DNA from: a bacterium ADurb.Bin243
GTDB lineage: Bacteria > Muiribacteriota > UBA9980
DNA length: 64,000 nucleotides
Direction: 5' to 3'
NCBI GenBank assembly: GCA_002069765.1
Contig: MWBZ01000013.1
Span: 21,206 to 85,205, forward strand
This document shows, in pieces, positions 17,301 through 28,200 of the stretch; the stretch's first letter is position 1; each line of letters opens with the position of its first letter. Position numbers and translations under genes: made by a program. The notes beneath the pieces are model-generated. The model was given only the letters and a program-made list of their open reading frames with translations. It was not told the DNA's origin and made no database searches.

Positions 17301-20300
17301 AGCGTTACGCCCGGTCTTATCGTAACGGCAGGCTTTCCGCTTTCTTCTATCACGCCGGGTTTCGCGCCCGCGCCGCCGTCGCCGGCAAGAATCATTTTAA
17401 CCGGCGAGTTTAATTTGGGGCCCGCGGCGTTATAAACTTCAGAAACTGAGCTTGTATTGCCTTCGCTATCCATAAAAACAGCGGCGATCTTATCGCCCTG
17501 ATTAACCGTTAGCGAGAATTCTTTATCGCCCGCAGTCAAAGCCGGACCGATATCTTTCCAGATAAGGCCGCCGTCGGTTGAAATTAAAGGCGTCAAACCC
17601 GAAACCGCTCCGCCGGAATTTTTAAATGTAATTTTTCCGTTGAACGCGTTCACGAAAAAATCGCCGTCCGCGAGTTTATTGTTGCGAGGCCTTAAGACCG
17701 GCTTAGATTTAGAAACAAGCCAGGTATTTCCAGATAGATCCGCGTAATAAAGTTCCACTTCGTCCGAAGAACCAGGCAAATAAGAAAAAGTGTTTTCATC
17801 CGGGCCGATTTTTCCTGCCTGCATTCCATTTATATAAACTAAATTACCGTTGAGTAAATTATCAGCGTTATTCACGCTAACCTTTTTCATGCCTGCATTT
17901 ACCGTATAATCGCCAGCAGCCGCTCCGCTGGTAATATTATTAGCCGATTTAAGAACATAGCCGGCCGAAGCGAACGAAGCGTTGCCGGTTTTCCATTCAA
18001 GTAAAGCTATTTTTATTTCACTTCCGGAACGTAAAAATTCAGGAAGGCTTATTTTTTGCCTTCCATCGCCGGCGACCGCTTCGGTGGAACTCCAGCCGGC
18101 CCCGCCATCAAGAGAATACAACAAATTAAAGCCGTTCAAAGAACCGTTCGAATTATCCACTTCAAGCTTTTTTTCATGCCCGAGTATCAGAAAAGCCTTA
18201 TCGCCGGACGCGGCATTTACCGGCGCCCGCAAAAGCGAAACGCCTTCCTGCTGGGTAAGCGAGAAATTACCGTTTTTATCGCGCATAGCCAATTTTATTT
18301 TGCTGGTAGCCGTCATCGTAATGTTAAAATTCTGTCCGACATTTGCGCTTATTTTTCCGAGTTCTTTCCAGCTGGAGCCGTTGTCGGTGGATGCGAAAGC
18401 CGTATAACCGTCGCGGCCGCTGTCTAAATTCGTAACCGCGATCTGGCCCAGCAGAGCCTTAACGCTGAAATTGCCAAAACCCTCCGCCATGTTGCCCGGA
18501 GCTTCAACCACCGTAAACTTCGCCGCGCCGCTGACGCTTCCGTCTTTATATTCCAGCGCGATAGATATTTCACCCCACGCTGAAGGCTGGAAAGGAAGTT
18601 CGTAAGAGCGAGACGCGCCCGAAACGGTCGGCTTATTAAGCCTTACGATCTCTTTGCCGGCTATAGAAACCAGAGGAGTAATTTCAGACATGGCCGTTGC
18701 GCCGCTCTGAAAAACGATCTGATTTGAACGGCCGTCATAAATAAAATTCATGTCTCCCGCGGCCGCTGAATTGAGCGGGGCTGGTTTTACCGAAACCCCA
18801 GCGGCGGGCTGAATATAAACATCGTCTTCGGTAATATAAGGAGTTCCATTATTGGATTTCAAATAAAAACTTACAAATTCTCCGCCCGTCCATGAAGATT
18901 TTATAAAAGATGGAACCGCAACCTTACCGGTATAACCAGGTTCCACTTTATCCATATAATACTGCATCACCGGGGTTCCGTCCCCAGTTGACGAGCCCGA
19001 ATAAATGTGAATGGAAAACATGCTTTCATCAAGGTCATTCAAGCCGTCATTGAAGTTCGTAAGGATTACGGACCCGCTCGAAGCGTCAAAAGCCCACCTG
19101 TTGTTAGATTTCAATTCGTCGATGCCGTAAGCCGGAGCCGCTATTATCTTTCCAAGACATTGAACGGAAGTTGAAATGCCTTTCTGACGGACAAAAATAT
19201 ATTTAACGCCGGATATGCCGCTCAAATCGACATCGGCGCCTGCTCCGCTATACCATGTGACTGGAGTTTTTTCGGAAACGCCGTCCAGGCAGTATTCCAT
19301 TGCGTCCGGAACGGCCGAAAGATAAAGTTTATTCACGCCGTTTTTTCTGAAAATATTAAAAGAGGAATTTCCCGGCCCTTTTTTAATAACGGGAATTTCT
19401 CCTTCGTTAATATCTTTTTTACTCAGAGGATAAGAAACGGAATTTCCCGCGAGATCGGTAAAATTGACGATGAAATCGAAATCAACCGAGTCCTCGGAGC
19501 CGTCTAAATACCTCGCTATCGTCCAATTACGGGAATCGGTATTTCTTATGGTCACTGGCTTATTCATAATGGAGGCTGATAAATTTTTTACGGGCTCGTC
19601 GGTTGAAAGCGAAACCACTATCCTGTCGCCGAGCTCCGCTATGGAAGGTCCGCCGGCGTTAGATGAAACGGCCGACAATTTTTCACGACGCGGTGCGACT
19701 GTATCTTTTTTCACGCGTACGATCAATTCGCCTTTCGAATCGCCGGCGAGGCCGACGGCCGTTATTTTAATTTCACAAGTCCTGCCTTCTATAAGTTTCG
19801 ATATATTTACCGGCAAAACCGCCAGGTTATTAACCGCCGGAACCGACGCTGCGCCGTTTAGAACGTTAACGCCGGAAAATGCCGCAGTTAAACGCCAGCC
19901 AGAAGCGGCTTTGACAGTGAGATCGAAGTCGGCGTTAACGGCCGTGCCGTCAATCTTAGGTTCGATTTCACTCAAAGCTGACGGAGTATCTATAGACACT
20001 TCACCCGTTATCTCGAAAACCTCTCTGGATATGTCCGAATCGGCCATACCGTCTTTAAAGGCAATAGCATTAATCACGGTATTTTTACCTAGCATAAAAG
20101 ACGACGAATAAAGCGCGCCTTCAGAAAACGACGGAACGCTTCCGTCTAAAGTATATCGAATAGAAGCGCCAGGCGTCGCGCATGAAATAGACACGGCCTG
20201 CGGCTTGTCGTAAATACCCGCGGCAGGCCTTATTACAGGCGCGCTAACCCGTTCGAGCGGGGAATTATCTATATCGTAATACGCCGTCGTAACCGAAGAA

Positions 20301-22180
20301 TCGGCCATATCAACGGCGAAGGCAACCGCGTTGAGCTCCGCGCTTTCTTTTATGAGTATGGGCTCTGAATAAAGATTGCCGACCGTTATTGCGGGTACGC
20401 TCCCATCGAGCGTATAACGGATCGAAGCGCCGGGCGTGGCCGTGGATATAGCTACAGTTTGAGCCCGGTTATAAGAACCGCCGGCGATATTGAAGCGCGG
20501 CGCGAAAACTTTCGGCGGCGGCGCCATAATACGGTAAGAAGCCTTCATGACGGAAGATTGTGAGCCATTCAAGACCGCGACGGCGTTTATTACCGCATTC
20601 GAATCAACTAAAAATTCTTTCTGATAAACCGTTCCGGCGCTCACTGAAGGCATCGAGCCGTCAGTAGTGTATCTGATAAAAGCGCCGGGCGTTTTAGTTA
20701 CAAGCCCGACTTTTACGGCCTCTTCGTAGGTTCCTGCCGGCGGCTCGGCGATAGGAGCCGCTACTGAGGACGAACGCAGAATAACTACCTTCGAAGAGTC
20801 GGTCGTGGTTCTAATAATCTGTTGAGAGGTTTTTCCGTTTATACCGATAACCTTTTCGATCGAAAAACTAAAATCCTTGTCGGCCTGTTCTACATCGGCG
20901 CGGGCGGCATATTCGGAATCGGATATTTTATAAACCGCCGCTTTACGGCCGAACATATAAACGACCGGAAGCGCCGCTAACGCCATATCGCTTTTAATAC
21001 TTAGCGTAATCGTTTCGCCCGCGGCGGCCGACGACGGCGAAACGGAAACGGCCGTAATTTTGGGAGGATTCGAAACTGGTACCGCTGTAAATTTCGATTG
21101 AACGCTGTCTATAATTTTATTGGTAGAACGCGAATTAATAACCATTCCGCTTATATTAATAGAAGTGGTTAAATTGGGAACGATTTTAATTATTGAATCG
21201 TTTTTAACGCAGCCGGTAAAGCAGCTCAGCGTACCGCCTAAAAAACTGGTTTTCGATTTAAGAAGCGATGCGAGAGGTTTTTTATTATCTTTAGATACGA
21301 TGCTCGAATTAAAAACGGTATTTACCGTCGTAACCGCTTTCGAAAATTGATCGACGCTCGTCGAATCTTTAAACCAGGAGCCGACGACTTTTTGAACGGT
21401 CGAAATATTTGTTATAGACGAATTTTTCGAAGAAAAGACCGGATTTTTTGATGTATCCTGACTGATAATCTTTTTTGCGGCCGATGAAAAAAAATTGACG
21501 TTCGAGCTTATTTTATTTTCGATATTGGCCATCGAAAGAACGGTAGTCCGGCTGTTTAATTCAAAATCATTAATTAAAAGGTTTGTGAACCCGTAATTAA
21601 TAGCGCGCGAAACTTCTCCGGCGGATGGAACGCTCGAATCGGAAGTGAAAAAAGATTTATCGGGAAGGCATCCGAGCGGCGCCGAAAGCATAGCTATACC
21701 TGTGCTTTTCTCCACCAGCGCGAGGGTGGCGTCAGGCGCGTTATCATTGATCGCAACGTTAATACTGTAATTCAACTTTCCGTTAGCGGCGTTTAATTTA
21801 TCGGAACTCGCGATAACGGCCCCCGAATTAACCAGCCGGACGAAGTCGCCCGCTTGTTGATAAGACGGCGCGTAAGCCGGACCGTTCATCGACGATGCAG
21901 TCTCGGCCGCGAGCCCTCTTTGAAAATCCAGATATGATTTGTTTTCAAGCACTATGATCGAAAATTGCGATAAATCGCCTGACGGCGAAAGCGACGAAGC
22001 GTCGATCCCGAGCGATATCGGATCGATTTCGCCTTCGAGCGTTATCGAAGGCCCGGACGCGGTTGCGTCTCCCGGAGCAGTCTGCGCTCCGCCGCCGCCT
22101 CCGCCGCAGCCGGAAAAAAATGACATAAATATTATTAACGCAATTAAAAATATTGAATTTATCGAATTTATTTTTTTCAT
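14378..22180 (-). CDS. Giant modular lipoprotein 2 with FN3-like repeats and C-terminal L-type lectin domain
   Basis: This is a predicted surface lipoprotein of 2,600 residues. The start is set at ATG 22180 (MKKINSINS) because GGAGGTT (22186-22192) lies just upstream, inside the longer reading frame. The lipobox is FSGC followed by seven Gly. The N-terminal module and Ig-like domain are shared with lipoproteins 1 and 3. Residues about 471-723 are three chitobiase-C-type repeats (IRYTLDGSVPS). A long beta-rich stretch follows, with several GDFFVNAFNGKITF-like units. Next come three tandem units of about 115 residues opening PVWxSGYP (about 1720-2070), an Ig-like unit and an FN3 domain. Residues 2382-2600 resemble an L-type lectin (GADGIIFMV, CFYVEFDTYRN). 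Carbohydrate binding is an inference from that domain. The gene follows lipoprotein 3 by 79 nt and is probably co-transcribed with it. Confidence 0.9.
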   Translation of the reverse strand: MKKINSINSIFLIALIIFMSFFSGCGGGGGGAQTAPGDATASGPSITLEGEIDPISLGIDASSLSPSGDLSQFSIIVLENKSYLDFQRGLAAETASSMNGPAYAPSYQQAGDFVRLVNSGAVIASSDKLNAANGKLNYSINVAINDNAPDATLALVEKSTGIAMLSAPLGCLPDKSFFTSDSSVPSAGEVSRAINYGFTNLLINDFELNSRTTVLSMANIENKISSNVNFFSSAAKKIISQDTSKNPVFSSKNSSITNISTVQKVVGSWFKDSTSVDQFSKAVTTVNTVFNSSIVSKDNKKPLASLLKSKTSFLGGTLSCFTGCVKNDSIIKIVPNLTTSINISGMVINSRSTNKIIDSVQSKFTAVPVSNPPKITAVSVSPSSAAAGETITLSIKSDMALAALPVVYMFGRKAAVYKISDSEYAARADVEQADKDFSFSIEKVIGINGKTSQQIIRTTTDSSKVVILRSSSVAAPIAEPPAGTYEEAVKVGLVTKTPGAFIRYTTDGSMPSVSAGTVYQKEFLVDSNAVINAVAVLNGSQSSVMKASYRIMAPPPKVFAPRFNIAGGSYNRAQTVAISTATPGASIRYTLDGSVPAITVGNLYSEPILIKESAELNAVAFAVDMADSSVTTAYYDIDNSPLERVSAPVIRPAAGIYDKPQAVSISCATPGASIRYTLDGSVPSFSEGALYSSSFMLGKNTVINAIAFKDGMADSDISREVFEITGEVSIDTPSALSEIEPKIDGTAVNADFDLTVKAASGWRLTAAFSGVNVLNGAASVPAVNNLAVLPVNISKLIEGRTCEIKITAVGLAGDSKGELIVRVKKDTVAPRREKLSAVSSNAGGPSIAELGDRIVVSLSTDEPVKNLSASIMNKPVTIRNTDSRNWTIARYLDGSEDSVDFDFIVNFTDLAGNSVSYPLSKKDINEGEIPVIKKGPGNSSFNIFRKNGVNKLYLSAVPDAMEYCLDGVSEKTPVTWYSGAGADVDLSGISGVKYIFVRQKGISTSVQCLGKIIAAPAYGIDELKSNNRWAFDASSGSVILTNFNDGLNDLDESMFSIHIYSGSSTGDGTPVMQYYMDKVEPGYTGKVAVPSFIKSSWTGGEFVSFYLKSNNGTPYITEDDVYIQPAAGVSVKPAPLNSAAAGDMNFIYDGRSNQIVFQSGATAMSEITPLVSIAGKEIVRLNKPTVSGASRSYELPFQPSAWGEISIALEYKDGSVSGAAKFTVVEAPGNMAEGFGNFSVKALLGQIAVTNLDSGRDGYTAFASTDNGSSWKELGKISANVGQNFNITMTATSKIKLAMRDKNGNFSLTQQEGVSLLRAPVNAASGDKAFLILGHEKKLEVDNSNGSLNGFNLLYSLDGGAGWSSTEAVAGDGRQKISLPEFLRSGSEIKIALLEWKTGNASFASAGYVLKSANNITSGAAAGDYTVNAGMKKVSVNNADNLLNGNLVYINGMQAGKIGPDENTFSYLPGSSDEVELYYADLSGNTWLVSKSKPVLRPRNNKLADGDFFVNAFNGKITFKNSGGAVSGLTPLISTDGGLIWKDIGPALTAGDKEFSLTVNQGDKIAAVFMDSEGNTSSVSEVYNAAGPKLNSPVKMILAGDGGAGAKPGVIEESGKPAVTIRPGVTLKNGESIKVTLSNGGAVTMAARALIDGAAPVFGGTTPGVTYEAGAAGNGSITTGSFNLNNPGGTPVSIIGTVEVSAVHSDILGNVSPASKAYIAADIAPPVWVSGYPAVSAPAYFKLNAGLRINEDGKIYLVCLKSSEAAPTAAQIKAGQNASGAAVAAGMKAALDFTFDGGAVIREFTGLANNTEYSVYAVAEDLYENLQAQAAVVKMKTLNNISPVWASGYPKAAAPDFNKLSASVKMNETGSVYLACLKSGAAALSAAQVKAGADASGSALSASMKAVITMTAADSEAVHIFVGLESAVEYDIYAVAEDEYGESQANPTVVKIKTIDDLPPVWSSGYPQGQPTGYTSLRLSASVDKKSIVYAVCLSSNAPEPTVAQVIAGKNASDVELASNFKGTVEVAANTTGYINFANLGVGTPYDIYSAAVNEYGVAQTAVTKTRAYTIALVPPSVSSVETSADGTKILVKFNKTISSTLPAAPGGFTVTLGSSYNDAVTGVALNADDKSIVELTLTKTIYSDISSIKIAYTRGDSGVRCVEGLELSNFSARAVTNESNVAFPLAKFEIAASSPQKTGVEFAITVTAKDAGGNTVSLYDSSVYESATAVGLTNTTTSISPTITGNFTNGAWTGNVKISKAKNGDTITASKGAITTSVPPSFKVGLSPVAGLITSVGNAQVTLNWTNPADTVFTDIKISYTGPSSANMTTGNNTDTSKTITGLTNDGAAYTFTITTTDGTNDSVAVSKLATPTAGTIFSGNAVGLIKDASISGSEMILTPSIGAKNGVAVFKDKVDVTQNFTVNYTFDISAPFGGGADGIIFMVTSHSPSELAGYTPPGNGWLTSYINNCFYVEFDTYRNAPYDSQAHSISIKYPADQQAALGHSSLQSQQMAKKATWNPINTTTEFQGTHNVKTTYNASNGEWKIYYDDMTTAKITYTYKLSTSGITLVDGKYLYVGVSAATGGSWEKHSLTNLTISN

Positions 22181-22259
22181 TATCCAACCTCCATTAGAGT
22201 TCATTTATTAAAAATTTCACGCGCATAAAGGCGGCCGAAAACCTTTTCCGGCCGGTTCG

Positions 22260-25200
22260 TCATCGCGCCATGAACTCCATCTTGTTGACGTTATAAAGCT
22301 TTCCGTTTACATCAGCCATAACGTAATACATGTCGTATTCAGCCCAGCGGGTCAGTTTAGTGAAGAGTATATGCTGATCCGCAGCCCAATAATCTGTACT
22401 GAATTCCGGTGGCTTGATAGCACCCTTATCCGGGGCCGCTTTTCCTTCCGCGTTCAATCCGTTTTTAATCTGCTCCGCAGAAGGGACTTTCGATCCTCTC
22501 GGCACCGCGACCGCGTAAACGGTTCCTGGCGAATTCAAGCTGACTCCCCAACGGCTTTGAGCATTCCAGTTGACTATAGAATACGGGTGGCCCGGAAGCA
22601 TTATCGGCTCGAGTCCTCTGGTAATCTGATTACTTGAAGCTACAGATGAAACCATATTATTATCGCTCTCGATCGCCGCGAAAAAATAATATTGAGTAGA
22701 TTCGGAAAGGCCGGAAACGGCTATGGTTTTTTCAGAATTCGCTTCAAGATCCAGCTCGCCTTTAAAACCATTAGCTACGGAGCCTCCGGAAGCGTCCGCG
22801 CCGTTTTTAAGCTGTTCGAGCGAAGGCGCGGAGGAATTTTTAGAAACTATATAATATGCCCTGCCGGAAGAGTCCGAACTGATTTTTACGCTCATCGAAT
22901 TTTTTGTAAGGCTGTTGGAATCATTTGGAATCGATATTTTAAGAATAGGCGACTTCCAGTTTATTTTGACTGGTTTATCCATCAAATTTCCATTCGCGTC
23001 TTCAGCCACAGCATAAAGAATGTAATTACTTTGTGGTTCCATTCCCGGCATATCCATATACATCATCATCATCGGATCGACCATCATCATATCTATCGAC
23101 TGCGTCATTTCAGTGCCGGCGGTCATGTCGATTTTCATCACGGAAGGCCTTGCACGGTAATAACTCCAACGCCCGTCCTTAACTTCAGTTGAAGTCGGCG
23201 GCGCCGGAACGGGCTCGAACGAATACAAATTGAAGCCTGATATATAAACCTTGCCGGCCTCGCCTGTTTTCACCCTGATATTAATTTTCATGCTGTAGCT
23301 TTCGCCGCTCTGTGAAGCCGCCGGATAACCAGACGAGAAGGCGATCCCCTTTGAAAGCGTCGTTACGCTGATTTTCTGGGGCTCTTTCTGCATTATCATG
23401 TTCGAATCTTCGATAATCAGGAAAATGTCATATGCGCTGGAAACGTTTAATTCTTTGACTTCAAATGAAAGCTCGGTTGACGCGGTTATATCAACCGCGC
23501 CGGAAGCCGTTTTAACTGCGCCATCAAAATTTCCGGCCTTTACGTTTGCGGCCGGCAACGAAGCTATGCCTGCGGAACCAGGAAAAACCATATAGTAAAG
23601 CTTTCCGCCACGGTCTGATTTCGCCGTGACTTTGAAGCTCGACGAAGACGACGCTTCGGCCTTTGGATAGCCAAGGCTCCATGATGGGCCTGAAGATATT
23701 ATGGTAAAAGGATTCCTGGACGGCGAAGTGGAGCGGTTGCCCACTTTATCTACCGCGCTTACGCTCACTTTTGCGGTGGAAAGATCTACCGAAGGCACTT
23801 TCCAGTCATAAGTTCCGCTGTTGGCCAGGCCGGTTTCAACTGTCGTCCAGTTAAGGCCGTTATAAAAAGCTATCGTTACAGGCGCAGGGTCCAGGCCGCC
23901 GGAATCGGAAGCTGACCATTTCAACGTATAGGTTGACCCGCCGATAAGCTTCTCTGCGCCGTCATTGAGAGAAAGCAAGGCGACCGCGGGCGGCGTGGTG
24001 TCTATCGAAAAAGTGTTTCCGCCCGTTATTTCTATTTTGCCGCCCATATCGTCCAGCAGACTGACAATAGCCGTGCCGTCGATAAAATCGACGCCGTTAT
24101 TATCGTTTATGACATAATCATAGGTCCATATTTTTCTGCTGGCGCCCTGCGTCATCCATTTCTGCATAACATCAGCTTTTCCGGGCTGCTCGATGCTTAT
24201 GCGCGGCCCCCCAGCGCCGGAATAATCATCTTTGAACACAGCCGTCACGGTCATTTTCCCAGCCCGGGCCGGATTGGAGCCGAACGTAAGAACCGCGTAA
24301 TTCGCGACCGCCGTTCCTATAAGGAATGTCGAATTATAAGGGCGCTTTGAAATGTTTCCTGCCGCGTCGGTCACAGGCGAAAGTAAAACCATTGCCTTGC
24401 CGTCTTTGAATTCCTTCAGATCTGAAGATTTAACGGTGTATTCATAGGTCCAGACATCGGAAGAAGCGCCGCGCGTCATTACCGCGTCAACGAGCTCGTA
24501 GGAACCCTGCTGGAAGATCGAAATATAAGGCGCGCAACCCTCCTGCAATAATTCGGAATATTTCGCGGTAATCGTCAGTTTTCCGGCCGGGGCGGGATTT
24601 GAGCTGTACGAAAGTTCCACCGAAGGCATCCGGGTGTCTATGGTAAAAGTCCTGTTGGCGGGCTGTAAAAACAACCTGCCGGATTCGTCCATGGCGTTTG
24701 AGATGGAAACGCTCGCCTGGCCGTCGATATACGCCTGGCCGTCTTCGGGTTTTATCGAATACTCATAAGTCCAGACGCGGCGGCTCGAGCCTATAGCCAT
24801 GGGCTGATCTTTAACGTCGCCGTAACCCGGCTGATCGATAAATATCTTCGGCGTCTGGCCTGTTTTTATGTCGTTAGCGAAAGAAACTATTACGGTCAGC
24901 TTCCCGGCCCTGAAAACATTGGCTTTCGAAGCGGCCGGGCTCCTGTCAGGCGCGCCCTTAGACATATTCTGCGAAACGGCGGGCGTGAAACTGTAATTTA
25001 TTGCAGCTGCCGGCGCGGATGTGTTTATGACAAACGAATCGTTCTGCGCGGCCTGCGAGACATTTCCGGCCGGATCGGATACGTCCGACAATTTAACCGT
25101 GGCGACTCCGTCTATATAGGCTGAACCGTCAGCGGCCTTTACTGTATAATCGTAATACCAGCTGGCCGGATTGGATGAGTCCTGAGTCATGGCCGCTCCA

Positions 25201-28200
25201 GTAATGTCTGCGCTGCCGGGCTGATTAATGGATATTTTGGGTACGCTCCCCTTAGCGAGGGTTTCGGAATAAAAGGCCGTTATTCTCATAACGCCTTCTG
25301 CGGCTGGATTGGCGCTATATTTAAGAACGGCCGAAGGGCGGGTGGTATCTATTATAAAAGCTGCCGTCGTTTTCGAGCTCATATTGTTAGAGGAATTCGC
25401 GGCGGTGACTTCCAGGATATAGCTGCCGTCATCCGTTATCTTAGTAGAATTGACTATAGCCGAAGGCTGATTTCCAAATTTAGTCAAAATCGCGGATATT
25501 TTTGCGCCGTCAATTTCTTTCCAGAAAGGCGTCACGGCCGCGTTGTAATACTTTCCGTTTTCTACGCCGCTAACTTGAGGCGCGGCGGGACCTTTTTCAA
25601 TCTTAACGCCGGTTCTCGTGAAATTGACTGAAGATTTTACCGAGAGACCGTTAGAAACTTTAACAACCGTCAGTTCAAGCGTATAAAAGCCGTCTTCGGT
25701 TATGGAATTGCCATTTTTATATTCTTCGGCGATGCCGCCTGTTTTAGATATTTTAGCCGAATATGAAAAGCCCTGATTTTCGATCCAGGTTGCCATAGTG
25801 GCGGCGTCTTTTGAAACAATCGATATGGCCGGCGCTTCAGGGGCCGACCGATCGACGACAAAAGACAGAACGGTTTCATTTGAAAGGTCGTTGGCGCCGT
25901 AAGCCGTAACTGAAAGCATATATCTGCCATTTTCGGCCACGATAGAACCTTTAATGAAATCTACCGCCGAAGCCCCGTCTTTTGAAAGTTTCGCCCTGAC
26001 GGAAACGCCGGATGGCTCTTCCCATAAAGGCTTAACGGGAGAATTATAAATTTTCAGATTTTCTACGCCGGAAACGCGAGGCGTCTCAGGAATGCTTTTA
26101 TTGATTATAAAAGATTTAGAAGATTTACTGGAAAGGCCGTTAGAAACTTTATACGCGGTAACTTCTATTTTGTAAGAACCGTCTTCAAGCAATGTAGTGC
26201 CGCTTGCGAAGGCCCTCGGGCTTCGGCCGTCGCGATAAATTAAAGCGGCAGTTTTAACACCTTCCTGCGTTTTCCATTCAATGGAAACCGGCTTAGGGGT
26301 TGTCGATCCGGTTTCGACGCCTAATATAACAGGCTCTTCAGGCGGATTTTTATCGATCGTAAAATTTAACGCCGTCTTAGATTTCAAGCCGTTAGACAGC
26401 TTCGTCGCGGTCACCTCGAGAACATAACGGCCGTTTTCCGTTATCGGAAAACCGTTGCCGTAACTGGTTATAACATCATCGTTCTTCTTTATCGAAGCGG
26501 AATAGTAAACGCCTGCGATTTCCTTCCAGGAAAGGCTCAGGGTCGAAGCCGAAACGCCATCAGGTGAAATGCCTTCGATAACAGGGACCGCGGGAAGCGA
26601 AGTGTCGACTTTAAATGAAATGGCGGCCCTGTTGGTTAATCCGTTCGATTCCTTCCTGGCGGTCACTTCAATATCGTAAGACCCGTCGTTCGAAATTTTT
26701 GAACCGTTAACGAATTCTATAGGGTTTCCGCCATTTTTCGTAAGCCTGGCGTAATAAGAAACGCCGGGTTCCTCCTGCCATGAAACGGCCGCTTCCTTTG
26801 AATTGACCGAACCCGCAACGACGCCAGTGAATTTAGGGGCTAAAGGGCCGGCGTCGAAGCCATCCGGCATTCTGCTAAAACGCATGGACGATTTACTCTG
26901 CATGCCATTTTTTGTTTTAACGGCCGTAACTTCTACAAAGTATTTGCCTTCCTCGTTTATGGGAGAGTCTTTCTGGTATGAAACCGATTCCACGCCATTT
27001 TTTGAAATTGTAGCGCTTGTCACGCATCCTTCCTGCTCGTTCCAACCTACCAGCGTGGGCCCGTTTATGGGCTGTTTTATAAGGCCGCCATAAGAAGGGG
27101 CCGGCGCGCCTCCGCCGGAGCCGTTTTTAAGCTCTATAACAGGGGAAGCCGGCGATTTTTTATCGATCCTAAATTTGACAGCGGATTCGCTCGTAAGGCC
27201 GTTGGCTTTTATCGCGGTGACCGCGATTCTGTAATCTCCGTCCACGCTGACGGGAGACGCGCTTAGATAATCATTTAAAGCGCCGGATTCTTTGACTATA
27301 AATGCCTTGTAAACGATTCCAGGCTGAAGCTGCCACGCGGCGCTTACCGCATAACCATAAACGCCGCCGTCGGTTATGCCGCTAATGACGGGCGCGTCAG
27401 GTTTTTTTCTATCGATCGTAAAATAAATAGTCTTCTTATTTGAAGTTTTTGTAACAGGATTGGTTACACTTAATTCAAAGGCGTAAGCGCCTTCTTCTAC
27501 GAGCTTCGCGCCTTTTTTGTATTCCCGGGCGGCAGAGCCGTCTCTGGAAATTTTCGCCGTGATAGACATCGATTCTACATCGTCCCATGATATTTCAACG
27601 TCTTTAGCTATTGAATCGCCTTCGCTGATCCCTTTTATAACAGGAACCGCCGGAGCCGATCTGTCGATTTTGAATTTTTTTGAAACACTCGCCGTTTTAC
27701 CGTTAGCTTCCCTCGTAGCTACTACTTCGAGATAATAGGTTCCTTCGACGGTTATAGGCGAACCGTTTTCATAAGCCAGAGTCATGGTACCGTCTTTTAC
27801 AAGTTTGGCCGAATATTTGACGCCCTCGGATTTCTGCCAGTATAATTTAACGTCGTCCGCCGTTACCATTCCATTTTCTATTCCCATTATATATGGAGCG
27901 TCGGGAGCTTTGGTATCCACGGTAAACTTGATTTTAGAAGAAGCGCTCAAACCGTTCAATAGTTTTTTAGCGGTAACTTCCAGTTCATATTCTCCGTCCT
28001 CGGCCACCGCCGAATTTTTTTCATACGCAGTTTCCTGGCGCTGAGTTTCATTTACATTAACATTGCTTCTCAAGTTATAAAAACGGTAAAAATAAAACTG
28101 ATAATATAACGGGTCGTGATAATCTCCAGGATACATGCCCATTCCCGGATACATCCCCGGATAACCGGGAAAGTAATGGCTATCAGAGTTAGATTTGTTT

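Noticed and set aside
19464..20111. 215-codon plus-strand open frame
   Set aside because: It is a mirror of the giant lipoprotein 2 reading frame; many such antisense frames occur in this codon-biased gene.
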